A stretch of 64,000 nucleotides of DNA from Flavobacteriaceae bacterium 3519-10 (GTDB lineage Bacteria; Bacteroidota; Bacteroidia; Flavobacteriales; Weeksellaceae), in assembly GCA_000023725.1 (NCBI GenBank), contig CP001673.1, positions 506,342 through 570,341 of the forward strand. Direction: 5' to 3'. Position 1 is the stretch's first letter; each line of letters begins with the position of its first letter. The position numbers and the translations under genes were made by a program. Shown here piece after piece: positions 40,543 through 49,969 of this stretch. Below the pieces are notes generated by a model, which made no database searches, had not been told where the DNA came from, and saw only the letters and a program-made list of their open reading frames with translations.

Positions 40543-42576
40543 TTATCCTATTTCAATTCCGTTTTCTACGGTTTCTTCCGGCGTTACGAACGCTAATTTT
40601 CCGTCAGGTTTCGTTGTGAGTAAAAGCATTCCCTGAGATTCAATTCCACGGATTTTTCTTGGTGCGAGATTTAATAAAATCATCACCTGTTTGCCGATAC
40701 ACTCTTCCGGTGTGAAGCTTTCCGCGATTCCCGAAACTACAGTTCTTACGTCAACGCCTGTATCCACGCTAAATTTTAACAGTTTATCGGCTTTTTCCAC
40801 TTTTTCAGCGGTAAGAATTGTTGCCGTTCTTAAATCTATTTTGGTAAAATCATCAAACTGAATCTCGTCTTTCATGGGTTTGGCGTTTGGATTTGTTTTT
40901 TTGTTGGAATTTTTGGTGTTTTCTAATTTCTGAATCTGGAAATCGATGGTTTCGTCCTCGATTTTAGAGAATAATAACTCTGCGGTATTAATCTGATGGC
41001 CGGTTTTAATTAAAATCTGCTGATTTGCAATCTCTTTCCAGCTGAGTTGTGAAACGTTGAACATTTTCAGTAATTTATCTGAACTGAAAGGTAAAAACGG
41101 TTCGCAGATCTGCGCCAAACCAACTGCGATCTGCGCGCCGATGAACAGCGAGTTAGCGGCTTTTTCGGGGTTGTCTTTAATGGTTTTCCAGGGTTCTTCG
41201 GTTTGCAGAAACTGGTTTCCGAAACGTGCCAGATTCATCATTGAGCTCAGCGCATTGCGGAACTCGTACCTTTCGAGATAGCTTTCAATCTCGCTGGCTG
41301 CTTTTGATATTTCGTGTAATTCCGGTGCCTGTTCATTGCCCTGAGGAACAATTCCGTCATAATATTTATGGATCAGAACGGCAACTCTGTTGATAAAGTT
41401 CCCGAAAATTCCCACCAATTCTGAGTTATTCTTCGTCTGGAAATCTTTCCATGTGAAATTATTGTCTTTGGTTTCGGGCGCGGAAGAAAGTAGCGCATAG
41501 CGCAGAACGTCCTGCTGTCCCGGGAATTCTTCCACATATTCATGTGCCCAAACCGCCCAGTTTCTGGAGGTGGAAATTTTATCGTTTTCAAGATTCAGAA
41601 ATTCGAAAGCCGGAACGTTGGTCGGCATCTTATAGTCTCCATGCGCTTTCATCATTGCCGGGAAAATAATGCAGTGAAACACGATATTATCTTTTCCGAT
41701 GAAATGCACAAGATCCGAATTTTCGTTCTGCCAGTAATCTTTCCAGTCTTTACCGTTTTTTTCTGCCCATTCCTGAGTGAATGAAATATAACCGATGGGT
41801 GCATCAAACCATACGTAAAGCACTTTTCCTTCTGCATCAGGAAGCGGTACCGGCACGCCCCAGTTGAGGTCGCGCGTCATCGCCCGTGATTTGAGTCCGT
41901 CGGTAAGCCACGATTTTACCTGGCCGTACACATTGGGTTTCCAGTCGTTTTTATGACCTTCGATAATCCATTCATTAAGGAAGTTTTCGTACTCGTTTAA
42001 TGGCAGATACCAGTTTTTGGTTTCTTTAAGGATGGGAACATTACCGCTCAGCATCGATTTAGGGTTGATGAGTTCGGATGGCGAGAGGGTAGAACCGCAT
42101 TTTTCACACTGATCACCGTAAGCATTGTCGTTGCTGCAATTTGGGCAGGTGCCGACGATGTAGCGGTCTGCGAGAAATTCTCCGGCCTGTTCATCAAAAT
42201 ACTGTTCGGAAACTTCTTCTGCGAATTTACCTTTGTTGAAAAGTGTCGCGAAGAAATCCTGGCTTACTTCATAATGTTTTTTTGAAGTGGTGCGCGAATA
42301 TTCGTCAAAAGAAATTCCAAGGTCAGCGAAAGATTTCTTGATGATTTCGTGGTATTTATCGACGATGTCCTGTGGGGTTACACCTTCTTTTTTAGCTCTT
42401 ATGGTGATCGGTATTCCGTGCTCGTCTGAGCCACAAATAAATGCAACGTCGCGCCCAAGTCTGCGCTGAAAACGCGCATAAACATCTGCAGGAATATATA
42501 CTCCGGCCAAATGGCCAATATGTACCGGGCCGTTGGCGTAGGGCAGCGCCGCAGTAATCATCTTTCTTTCTGACAT
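40543..42576 (-). CDS. metG: Methionine--tRNA ligase
   Basis: 677 residues. The class I catalytic core has the HIGH motif in GPVHIGHLAGVY, and the KMSKS loop is replaced by DKISTSRNWAVW, as is common in long MetRS. A four-cysteine zinc knuckle (CPNCSNDNAYGDQCEKC) lies in the connective peptide. The anticodon domain follows, then a linker rich in Asn/Lys, and a C-terminal tRNA-binding EMAP/Trbp111-type domain (FDDFTKIDLRTATI, RKIRGIESQGMLL). A -7 box TATATTTG lies at 42597-42604 on the minus strand. Confidence 0.98.
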   Translation of the reverse strand: MSERKMITAALPYANGPVHIGHLAGVYIPADVYARFQRRLGRDVAFICGSDEHGIPITIRAKKEGVTPQDIVDKYHEIIKKSFADLGISFDEYSRTTSKKHYEVSQDFFATLFNKGKFAEEVSEQYFDEQAGEFLADRYIVGTCPNCSNDNAYGDQCEKCGSTLSPSELINPKSMLSGNVPILKETKNWYLPLNEYENFLNEWIIEGHKNDWKPNVYGQVKSWLTDGLKSRAMTRDLNWGVPVPLPDAEGKVLYVWFDAPIGYISFTQEWAEKNGKDWKDYWQNENSDLVHFIGKDNIVFHCIIFPAMMKAHGDYKMPTNVPAFEFLNLENDKISTSRNWAVWAHEYVEEFPGQQDVLRYALLSSAPETKDNNFTWKDFQTKNNSELVGIFGNFINRVAVLIHKYYDGIVPQGNEQAPELHEISKAASEIESYLERYEFRNALSSMMNLARFGNQFLQTEEPWKTIKDNPEKAANSLFIGAQIAVGLAQICEPFLPFSSDKLLKMFNVSQLSWKEIANQQILIKTGHQINTAELLFSKIEDETIDFQIQKLENTKNSNKKTNPNAKPMKDEIQFDDFTKIDLRTATILTAEKVEKADKLLKFSVDTGVDVRTVVSGIAESFTPEECIGKQVMILLNLAPRKIRGIESQGMLLLTTKPDGKLAFVTPEETVENGIEIG

Positions 42577-42937
42577 TATCTTGTTCTGTATTTCTGCAAA
42601 TATAGGATTTTATGCATTTTAATTTGATGTTGAAGGCATTTGAATATTGCAATATTTTGTCGCCGATTGTTGGGAATTTCGCAATCACACCGATATTAAA
42701 GTTAAACAACCGTTTGACTTTTTGTTAAAATCATAAAGTCTCAAATCGAGAAAATAAAGATTTAAAATGTTGATTATGTGCTGGTTAATAAAATACGCTC
42801 CTTTTAATGTATGATTAAAGTCACCAATAATTAACATTTTTAGCATTTTGTTAATAATCATAGTATTTTTGGTAAATTGCATCACTTCAAACACGAAGCA
42901 CAATAGATTTGAATATTAATCCTTAAATTTTATTTTT
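42577..42937. promoter_or_regulatory. Divergent metG/susC intergenic region with candidate operators
   Basis: 361 bp, very AT-rich, no ORF that I believe. It holds the metG -7 box (minus strand, 42597-42604) and possible susC -7 boxes TATTTTTG (42864-42871) and TAGATTTG (42904-42911); the latter gives a leader of about 22 nt. Two dyads could bind a regulator: GTTAAAC-N4-GTTTGAC (42701-42718) and ATTAACA-N12-TGTTAAT (42830-42855), the second just upstream of the first susC -7 box. Confidence 0.45.
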
Positions 42938-45679
42938 GTGAGAAACTATACGAAAGTTTTGAAAATTGCTCCGGCTTTTTTGTTGGCAGGTTCAATACTA
43001 CAGGCACAGACAACCGATACTGTTAGAACTGCCGAGATTGAGCAGGTCGTACTTATCGGGTACGGTACACAGAAGAAAGAAGACCTTACCGGTTCTATTT
43101 CATCACTTACCGCGAAAGACTTCAACGTGGGCTCCACATCGGCAGACCAGCTGATTCAGGGTAAAGCTGCAGGTGTAACCATCACCGGTAACGGCGGAAA
43201 CCCGGGCGCAGGATCTACGATCAGAATTAGAGGGGGCGCATCGCTGACCGCAAGTAATGATCCTTTGATTGTTATTGATGGTATCCCGATGGACTACTCA
43301 GGAATTTCTGGTGCGGCAAACGCTTTAGCACTAATTAACCCGAACGACATTGAATCTTTCAGTATCCTTAAAGATGCATCTTCAGCAGCGATTTATGGTA
43401 ACAGAGCTTCAAACGGGGTAATTCTTATTACTACCAAAAAAGGTTCATCAGGACGGCTCAAGGTAGATTTCTCCACAATGGCATCGGTCTCCACCCGAAT
43501 GGGCGACCAGAAAGTGCTTGGTGCAGATGCATTCCGCGAGTATGTGCGGGCCAATGCAACCCAGCAAAAGTATATTGATATGTTAGGAACCGCCAATACA
43601 AACTGGCAGGATAAGATTTATCAGGATGCGTGGGGTACAGATAATAACGTGGCGATTTCCGGAGGTATCAAAGGACTTCCTTACCGTTTGTCTTTAGGAT
43701 ATAACGAGCAGAACGGTTTGGTGAAAACTAACGAATTCAGAAGAACTTCGGTAGGTTTAAATTTAACTCCAAAACTTTTCGACAGACATCTTTCGATCAA
43801 TGCGAACCTTAAAGGGTCAATGACCGAAAACCGCTTCAACGCTGGTATTATCGGGGCGACTCAACTTATGGATCCTACCAAGCCAGTGTACGATTATTCA
43901 GCACAGGGCAGTCAGGTAGGTAATTTCTACGAATGGTTCTTACCGAATGGTGAACTTAACGTGAATGCTACCGCTAACCCATTGGCATCACTTGAAGCAA
44001 GAAGAGACGTTTCCACCGTTTTACGTGGTATTGCAAGTTTACAGTTAGATTATAAACTGCATTTTCTCCCTGACCTTCATTTTAATGTGAACGCAGGATA
44101 TGATTATCAGGAAGGCACAGGCGCCGTAACCGAATATTCAGGTTACCGTTCAACCTTCTTCAATTTAGGTACACGCAGAGATTACAAGCAGGAAAAGACC
44201 AACCAACTTCTTGAGACTTTCTTCAATTATGTAAAGACTATAGAAGCTGTAAATACTAAAGTTGATTTAGTGGCGGGTTACTCTTATCAGAAATTTAATA
44301 ATCAGCTTCCGGGTGCATTCACTTATAATGGCGATCCAAGCTACGACGCAACCGAGCCTTCCAGAGATTTCGAAGAGAACCTTGTCTTGCTGAGTTTCTA
44401 CGGTAGAGGTATCTTCACCATTGCTGATAAATATATTTTGAACGGATCCGTGCGTAGAGACGGTTCTTCAAGATTTTACAATGGAGTAGATTTAACCAAT
44501 AACTGGGGAACTTTCTACGCTGCTTCAGGAGCCTGGAAAATTATTGATGAAGATTTCCTTAAAGATTCAACCGTGTTTTCTGACCTTAAACTGCGTGCAG
44601 GTTGGGGTGAAACCGGCCAGCAGGAAGTTGGAGGCTATTACAACTCGTTCGCTTCCTATAACGTGTCTGATGCTACTGCTCAGTACGGTTTCGGCGATCA
44701 GTTTTATCTGATGTTCAGACCAACACAGTATAACGATAAATTAACCTGGGAAACTACCGAAACAATCAATGCAGGTCTTGATTTTGGTATCTTAAACAAC
44801 AGAATTACCGGTTCGGTAGATTGGTTCAAGAAGTATACAAGCCAATTACAGGCAAGAGTTTCTGTTCCTGCAGGTGAATTCAGCAACACCAATATCAAGA
44901 ACATCGGTCAGATGGAAACAGATGGTGTTGAATTTCAGCTCAACGTTAACCCTGTGAAAACAGAGGATTTCAACTGGGATTTCAGCTTTAATGCTGCGCA
45001 CTACAATCCTAAAATTACGCAGTTGGATGATGTGGCCGACGGTTATATCATTCCAACAGGTGGTATTTCGGGAGGTATTGGTAACACAGTGCAGGCTCAT
45101 ATGGAACATCAGACGCCTTACAGCTTCCTTGTTTATCAGCAGGTTTACGACAGCGCCGGCAAACCAATGGAAGGCGTTTATGTAGACAGAAACGGTGACG
45201 GCGCAATAACCGAATCTGATAAGTATCTGTATAAATCTACCACGCCGGATGCTACTTTTGGTTTCTCAACCAGACTTAATTACAAAAACTGGGATTTCTC
45301 CACTTCACTTCGTGCAGTTTTAGGTAATTACGTGTACAACAACTTCGCTTCACAGTCGAATGTTCAAAGTATCGCAACGAACGATTATCTGCAGAACATT
45401 TCGAGCGTTGCAGCAAGTTATGGTTTCAAAAACGTTCAGTACTGGAGTGATATTTTCGTTGAAGATGCTTCGTTCTTAAGAATGGACAACCTTTCATTAG
45501 GATACAACTTCGGAGATATTTTCGGTACCAGCAGTAATCTTAGGGTTTATGGTATGGCGCAGAATGTATTTGTAATCACAGATTATTCAGGTGTGGATCC
45601 GGAAATCTTTGGAAATATCGATAATGGGTTTTATCAACGACCTAAAGTGTATTCATTAGGTTTAAACTTTCAATTTTAA
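42938..45679 (+). CDS. susC: SusC-type TonB-dependent outer-membrane transporter
   Basis: Imports maltooligosaccharides with SusD as lid. 913 residues from a GTG start. A signal peptide ends near SILQAQ; the TonB-box/plug start EIEQVVLIGYGTQKKEDLTG follows immediately, so the N-terminal carboxypeptidase-regulatory-like domain of most SusC proteins is missing. The plug has IRIRGGASLTASNDPLIVIDGIPM and NDIESFSILKDASSAAIYGNRASNG, the SusC/RagA signature, then a 22-strand barrel ending VYSLGLNFQF. First gene of the sus operon; susD follows after 12 nt. Confidence 0.95.
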   Translation: MRNYTKVLKIAPAFLLAGSILQAQTTDTVRTAEIEQVVLIGYGTQKKEDLTGSISSLTAKDFNVGSTSADQLIQGKAAGVTITGNGGNPGAGSTIRIRGGASLTASNDPLIVIDGIPMDYSGISGAANALALINPNDIESFSILKDASSAAIYGNRASNGVILITTKKGSSGRLKVDFSTMASVSTRMGDQKVLGADAFREYVRANATQQKYIDMLGTANTNWQDKIYQDAWGTDNNVAISGGIKGLPYRLSLGYNEQNGLVKTNEFRRTSVGLNLTPKLFDRHLSINANLKGSMTENRFNAGIIGATQLMDPTKPVYDYSAQGSQVGNFYEWFLPNGELNVNATANPLASLEARRDVSTVLRGIASLQLDYKLHFLPDLHFNVNAGYDYQEGTGAVTEYSGYRSTFFNLGTRRDYKQEKTNQLLETFFNYVKTIEAVNTKVDLVAGYSYQKFNNQLPGAFTYNGDPSYDATEPSRDFEENLVLLSFYGRGIFTIADKYILNGSVRRDGSSRFYNGVDLTNNWGTFYAASGAWKIIDEDFLKDSTVFSDLKLRAGWGETGQQEVGGYYNSFASYNVSDATAQYGFGDQFYLMFRPTQYNDKLTWETTETINAGLDFGILNNRITGSVDWFKKYTSQLQARVSVPAGEFSNTNIKNIGQMETDGVEFQLNVNPVKTEDFNWDFSFNAAHYNPKITQLDDVADGYIIPTGGISGGIGNTVQAHMEHQTPYSFLVYQQVYDSAGKPMEGVYVDRNGDGAITESDKYLYKSTTPDATFGFSTRLNYKNWDFSTSLRAVLGNYVYNNFASQSNVQSIATNDYLQNISSVAASYGFKNVQYWSDIFVEDASFLRMDNLSLGYNFGDIFGTSSNLRVYGMAQNVFVITDYSGVDPEIFGNIDNGFYQRPKVYSLGLNFQF

Positions 45680-45691
45680 TAATTTACGAAA

Positions 45692-47254
45692 ATGAAAAAT
45701 TTCAGAATAACAAGAAATACCATTGCAGCAGCATTGCTGGGACTTACACTTACTGTGTCCTCCTGCGTTGATGATCTGCGACAGGAGCCTGTGACGGAGA
45801 TCACGGCTGCGAGTTTATATAAGGATTTTGGCAATTATAAAAACCTGTTGGCAAAACTTTACGGAGGTTTGGCAGTGGGAGGCCAGTCCGGAGGTGACGG
45901 TAACGGAGATATCGCAGGAATCGACGGCGGTTTCTCAATCTACACGCGTCTGCTTTACACCATGCAGGTTGTAACAACCGACGAGGCTGTAATTGGCTGG
46001 AATGACGGTTCGCTGCACGAATTCCACAAAATGATCTGGACTCCTGCAAACGAATTCAGCAACGCGATGTATTACAGACTGTACACAGAAATCGCTTACT
46101 GCAACGAGTTTATCAAGAATACAACCGATGAGAAGTTGGGTGAAAACGGAATTACAGGTGAAAATCTAAACGAAGCCAAGGCAATGCGTGCCGAAGCTAA
46201 ATTCCTTAGAGCACAGGCTTATTATCATCTTTTAGATTTATACGGAAACGTACCTTTTGTTGACGAAACTACTTTCGGAACCGTTCCTAAGCAAATTAAA
46301 CGTGCGGAATTATTCACGTACGTAGAAGATCAGCTTAAAGAATCTGAAGCAGAACTGAAAGCTCCAAAAGCTAACGAGTACGGCAGATTGGATAAAGCTG
46401 CAGCCTGGAGTTTAATGGCGAGGTTATATCTTAACGCGAAAGTGTACAACGGAACTGAAAGATATGCGGATGTAATTGCAAACTGCGAAAAAGTAATCGG
46501 TGCAGGATATACCATTAATCCTTCTTACGCGAACCTTTTCCTTGCGGATAACCACGTGAACAACCCTGAAAATATCTTCTCAGTGGTTTATGACGGACAG
46601 AGAACGCAGACCAATGGTGGAACCACTTTCCTTGTTCACGCTGCAATCGGCGGAACGATGAATGCTGCAGATTTCGGTGTTAACGGCGGTTGGGGCGGTC
46701 TGCGTACAACGAAAGCGTTTGTTAATAAATTCGAAGCGAGCGATAAAAGAGGCCGTTTCCATACGGATGGGCAGACTTTAGAAATTAATGATCTGGGTAA
46801 CTTTAATGATGGTTACGCTTTCATCAAATATAAAAACCTGAAAAGCAACGGCACACCGGGGATCCACGACAACTGGGTGGAAACAGATTTGCCGCTTTAC
46901 AGACTTGCAGATATCTACCTGATGTATGCTGAAGCTACCCTTAGAGGTGGTGGCGGCAACACAGCAACCGCTATCGGTTATGTTAACGCACTGCGTACCA
47001 GAGCAAATGCTTCAACGATCTCTACCATAAACCTTGATTTTATCTTGGACGAAAGAGCGCGTGAGCTTTCCTGGGAACTTACCCGCCGTACAGACCTTAT
47101 CCGTTTCGGCAAGTTCACCTCTTCAGCTTACCTGTGGCCTTGGAAGGGCAATGCAAAAGACGGAATTGCAGTTGCAGAATACCGTAACCTGTTCCCAATC
47201 CCTACTAACGATTTGGTTGTAAACCCGAATCTTGTACAAAACCCAGGATACTAA
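45692..47254 (+). CDS. susD: SusD-type starch-binding outer-membrane lipoprotein
   Basis: Surface lipoprotein that captures starch and closes the SusC pore. 520 residues. The lipoprotein signal ends LTVSSC (Cys about 25), followed by DDLRQEPVTEI. The four-TPR SusD/RagB fold is recognised by AKAMRAEAKFLRAQAYYHLLDLYGNVPFVDE and AAWSLMARLYLNAKVY, and by the C-terminal LPLYRLADIYLMYAEATLR, VNALRTRAN and ILDERARELSWELTRRTDLIRFGKF. It lies between susC and susE with short gaps, consistent with one mRNA. Confidence 0.97.
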   Translation: MKNFRITRNTIAAALLGLTLTVSSCVDDLRQEPVTEITAASLYKDFGNYKNLLAKLYGGLAVGGQSGGDGNGDIAGIDGGFSIYTRLLYTMQVVTTDEAVIGWNDGSLHEFHKMIWTPANEFSNAMYYRLYTEIAYCNEFIKNTTDEKLGENGITGENLNEAKAMRAEAKFLRAQAYYHLLDLYGNVPFVDETTFGTVPKQIKRAELFTYVEDQLKESEAELKAPKANEYGRLDKAAAWSLMARLYLNAKVYNGTERYADVIANCEKVIGAGYTINPSYANLFLADNHVNNPENIFSVVYDGQRTQTNGGTTFLVHAAIGGTMNAADFGVNGGWGGLRTTKAFVNKFEASDKRGRFHTDGQTLEINDLGNFNDGYAFIKYKNLKSNGTPGIHDNWVETDLPLYRLADIYLMYAEATLRGGGGNTATAIGYVNALRTRANASTISTINLDFILDERARELSWELTRRTDLIRFGKFTSSAYLWPWKGNAKDGIAVAEYRNLFPIPTNDLVVNPNLVQNPGY

Positions 47255-47273
47255 TTATTTAATTTAACAGAAA

Positions 47274-48365
47274 ATGAAAAATAATATTTTTAAACACTTA
47301 TTCCTGGCGATGGCTGTGATGGTAGGTCTTGCTTCGTGCGAAGACCGCGACATCATCACCATTAATCCAGAAGCGCCGGCAATACTGATGGATTTATCTA
47401 CTGAAAGTTTAGTTTTAGATTCTAACTTTCCAGCCAATCCAGCGCTGACCGTAACCTGGGATCCGGCAACTTTCGACGTTCCTGTTGAAACCAAATACCG
47501 TGTAGAGATCAGTGCTACCGAGAAGTTTGACGTTGCAGAAGTTTTAGCTTCCACTACACGTTCTCAGACTTACGTGTCGTTCACGACTGCAGAAATGAAC
47601 ACAGCCGCTAAAAAAATCGGTTTTGTGCCAGGTACATCACAGAAAATGTTCCTTAGGGTGATTTCGTTCATCGGAACTGATGCTTTAATGGATGTTTCGA
47701 ATGTTACGAGCCTTATGATCACACCTTATGCAGCAGCACCAATCTACAATTATACCGACCTGTTTCTTGTAGGAGATGCTACCGCAGCCGGCTGGGATAA
47801 CCTTGTGACTAACGGAAACCTGCTTCCATTACTGAAAAGCACCGAAGCGGGTACATACAGTTTCACAGGATTCTTTAAAGCTGGCGGTTTCAAAATGATT
47901 GCAGTGAAAGGATCATGGGATGCACAGTATGGTTTAGGTTCTGCAAGCGGAATGCTTAGTTCAGATGGCGGTTCGGGCAACATCCCTGTAGCTGCTGACG
48001 GCTACTATACGCTTACAATTGATACAGCCGGACTTACTTACACGCTGGCTCCTGCAACGGTTCCTGCTGCTACGTATGCCAACGTATCTATCATCGGGAA
48101 TGTAAACGGAAACTGGGATACAGATACACAGTTGACACAGTCTACATTTGATCCACATGTATGGACAGCTTTCTCGGTTAGTTTAAATGCGGGTGAGTTC
48201 AAATTCAGAGCGAACAACGCATGGGACGTAAGCTGGGGAACAAATGCTGAATTCTTCGGAACTGCCGTTGCCGGTGGTGCAAACATTCCTTTGAGTGCCG
48301 AATGGGTTTACGATATCTATTTTAACGATGCTACCGGAGCTTATACGCTTATCCCGGTGAGGTAA
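47274..48365 (+). CDS. susE: SusE-like outer-membrane starch-binding lipoprotein
   Basis: 363 residues. The lipoprotein signal ends VGLASC (Cys about 22). An N-terminal Ig-like SusE domain (about 35-145; LTVTWDPATFDVPVETKYRVEIS) is followed by two related carbohydrate-binding modules. The first begins YTDLFLVGDATAAGWDN with FKMIAVKGSWDAQYG, the second YANVSIIGNVNGNWDTD with FKFRANNAWDVSWG; the aromatic Trp residues are likely sugar-stacking. Starch-binding surface proteins such as this help retain maltooligosaccharides. In frame with the operon, 19 nt after susD. Confidence 0.92.
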   Translation: MKNNIFKHLFLAMAVMVGLASCEDRDIITINPEAPAILMDLSTESLVLDSNFPANPALTVTWDPATFDVPVETKYRVEISATEKFDVAEVLASTTRSQTYVSFTTAEMNTAAKKIGFVPGTSQKMFLRVISFIGTDALMDVSNVTSLMITPYAAAPIYNYTDLFLVGDATAAGWDNLVTNGNLLPLLKSTEAGTYSFTGFFKAGGFKMIAVKGSWDAQYGLGSASGMLSSDGGSGNIPVAADGYYTLTIDTAGLTYTLAPATVPAATYANVSIIGNVNGNWDTDTQLTQSTFDPHVWTAFSVSLNAGEFKFRANNAWDVSWGTNAEFFGTAVAGGANIPLSAEWVYDIYFNDATGAYTLIPVR

Positions 48366-48398
48366 CCGGTTAGAATTCTAAAATTTTAATTAAATCTT

Positions 48399-49829
48399 AT
48401 GAAAAATATTTTTAAAGTTTTAATGGTGTTTTTGCTGCCATTATTATTAGTGACCTCGTGTAGAACGGATGCCGACAGAGACTGGACAAGTCCTGAAGGC
48501 TCATTTACACTGCATGATACTGCCCTGGGTGCCACCGTATTGTATCCCTCGATGGAAAGTAACCCATACATCCTGACCTGGGATGCGCCGGCGGGAGCTA
48601 CGAGCTATTCAGTAGTAGTGTCCTCTACAGAGGATTTCGCTGCAAAAGCAGTAGTGGGAACTTCGGATAAAACCACGTTGAGAACAACAATAGGTGAACT
48701 CAACATGGCAATGCTGCAGGCGGGTATCAACCCATATTCTCCTCAGACGGTCTATTTAAGAGTAGAAAGCGGAAGCGCGGTATCAAACACGATATCATTC
48801 ACCGTAACTCCTTACCCTGTTGCCGTTCCGGTAATTACAAAACCTACTGCAGGACAGACGATTGTTCTTGATGCTGCGAATCCGCTTGCAACGGCGGCTA
48901 CAGTAACCTGGACAGATTATACCTACGGTGTAAATGTGTCTTACAATGTAGAAATTGCAAAGAAAGGTTCAACCGATTTTGTATCTACAGGAACAGTAAC
49001 CGATGCTAAGGAGCTGGTATGGACAAACTTCGCACTGAACAACGCGGTGCTGAGCGCAGGCTTGCCTGTGGGTGTGTCGTCTGAGGTTGACGTGCGGGTA
49101 ACTGCATCCACAACGTCGGTAGGTGGCGTTATCACCAAGACTTCAGATATCGTAACCTTCAAAGTAACTCCTTTCCAGCCTGCGTTTGTAGATTTTTATC
49201 TTGTAGGTGGCGGAACGGCAGTTGGCTGGAACGGTACAGGAGCACAGAAACTGTACAGAACCGAAGAGATTTCTGAGATTTATACATATCTCGAAAGCAA
49301 TGGTGAATTCAGATTCTTAGGCCAACAGGACTGGAGTCCGATCAATTACAGTTTGAATGCAGACGGAATCAACGATTCTTATAAATATTTCAACACATGG
49401 TCTGCTAACCTTGAACCAGCAGGCAGCGAAAATATGAAGTTCACAGGCAACTCCGGACTGTACAAAATTACAATTGACCAGAATTCAAGAAGCATCACGG
49501 TAACGCCTTCATCTGTTCCTACTTTGCCTGCACAGGTTTATTTGGTAGGTTCAATTCAGGGATGGGATGCCGGCAATGCAATTGCGATGACGCAGACAGG
49601 CGACGGAGTTTTCGAACACATCATTGCAATTCCTGATGGATCTGAATTCAAATTCTTGGGTCAGCAGGATTGGTCTGGCGTAGAGTGGGGGAACATCCAT
49701 ACGGGCGGAAACTCAGGTTATTTAGGACCAAATGGAGATAACAATAACATCCAGTTCAGCGGTGGAAACAATATGTATAAAGTTACTGTTAACGTTAAGT
49801 TAGGTACCTATACACTTACTCCACAGTAA
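48399..49829 (+). CDS. susF: SusF-like outer-membrane starch-binding lipoprotein
   Basis: 476 residues. The lipoprotein signal ends LLVTSC (Cys about 21). Two Ig-like SusE/F domains are seen (about 45-140, YILTWDAPAGATSYSVVVSS; about 145-255, ATVTWTDYTYGVNVSYNVEIA), then two CBMs with a repeated motif, FRFLGQQDWSPINYS and FKFLGQQDWSGVEWG, each preceded by a YLVG strand. It is a paralogue of susE with one more Ig domain. Last gene before a terminator, so susCDEF probably form the core transcript. Confidence 0.9.
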   Translation: MKNIFKVLMVFLLPLLLVTSCRTDADRDWTSPEGSFTLHDTALGATVLYPSMESNPYILTWDAPAGATSYSVVVSSTEDFAAKAVVGTSDKTTLRTTIGELNMAMLQAGINPYSPQTVYLRVESGSAVSNTISFTVTPYPVAVPVITKPTAGQTIVLDAANPLATAATVTWTDYTYGVNVSYNVEIAKKGSTDFVSTGTVTDAKELVWTNFALNNAVLSAGLPVGVSSEVDVRVTASTTSVGGVITKTSDIVTFKVTPFQPAFVDFYLVGGGTAVGWNGTGAQKLYRTEEISEIYTYLESNGEFRFLGQQDWSPINYSLNADGINDSYKYFNTWSANLEPAGSENMKFTGNSGLYKITIDQNSRSITVTPSSVPTLPAQVYLVGSIQGWDAGNAIAMTQTGDGVFEHIIAIPDGSEFKFLGQQDWSGVEWGNIHTGGNSGYLGPNGDNNNIQFSGGNNMYKVTVNVKLGTYTLTPQ

Positions 49830-49856
49830 ATCAGGTTGTAAAACCGAATTCTTATA

Positions 49857-49886
49857 AAACTGTTGCTTTTTAGCAGCAGTTTTTTA
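49857..49886 (+). terminator. Terminator after susF
   Basis: AAACTGTTGCT (49857-49867) pairs with AGCAGCAGTTT (49872-49882, one G-U) around TTTT, followed by T. It separates susCDEF from susB. Confidence 0.8.
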
Positions 49887-49917
49887 TGCTTTGAAGGCGT
49901 ATTGGCAGCCCTAAATC

Positions 49918-49948
49918 TTGGTGAACACGCGTATTTTATCTAAATTTA
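49918..49948 (+). promoter_or_regulatory. Promoter of susB
   Basis: TTG (49918-49920), 20 nt, TAAATTTA (49941-49948), one base off the consensus. It supports the start codon at 49970 rather than 49949. Confidence 0.5.
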
Positions 49949-49969
49949 ATGATTAGAAAAAGATCTTTT

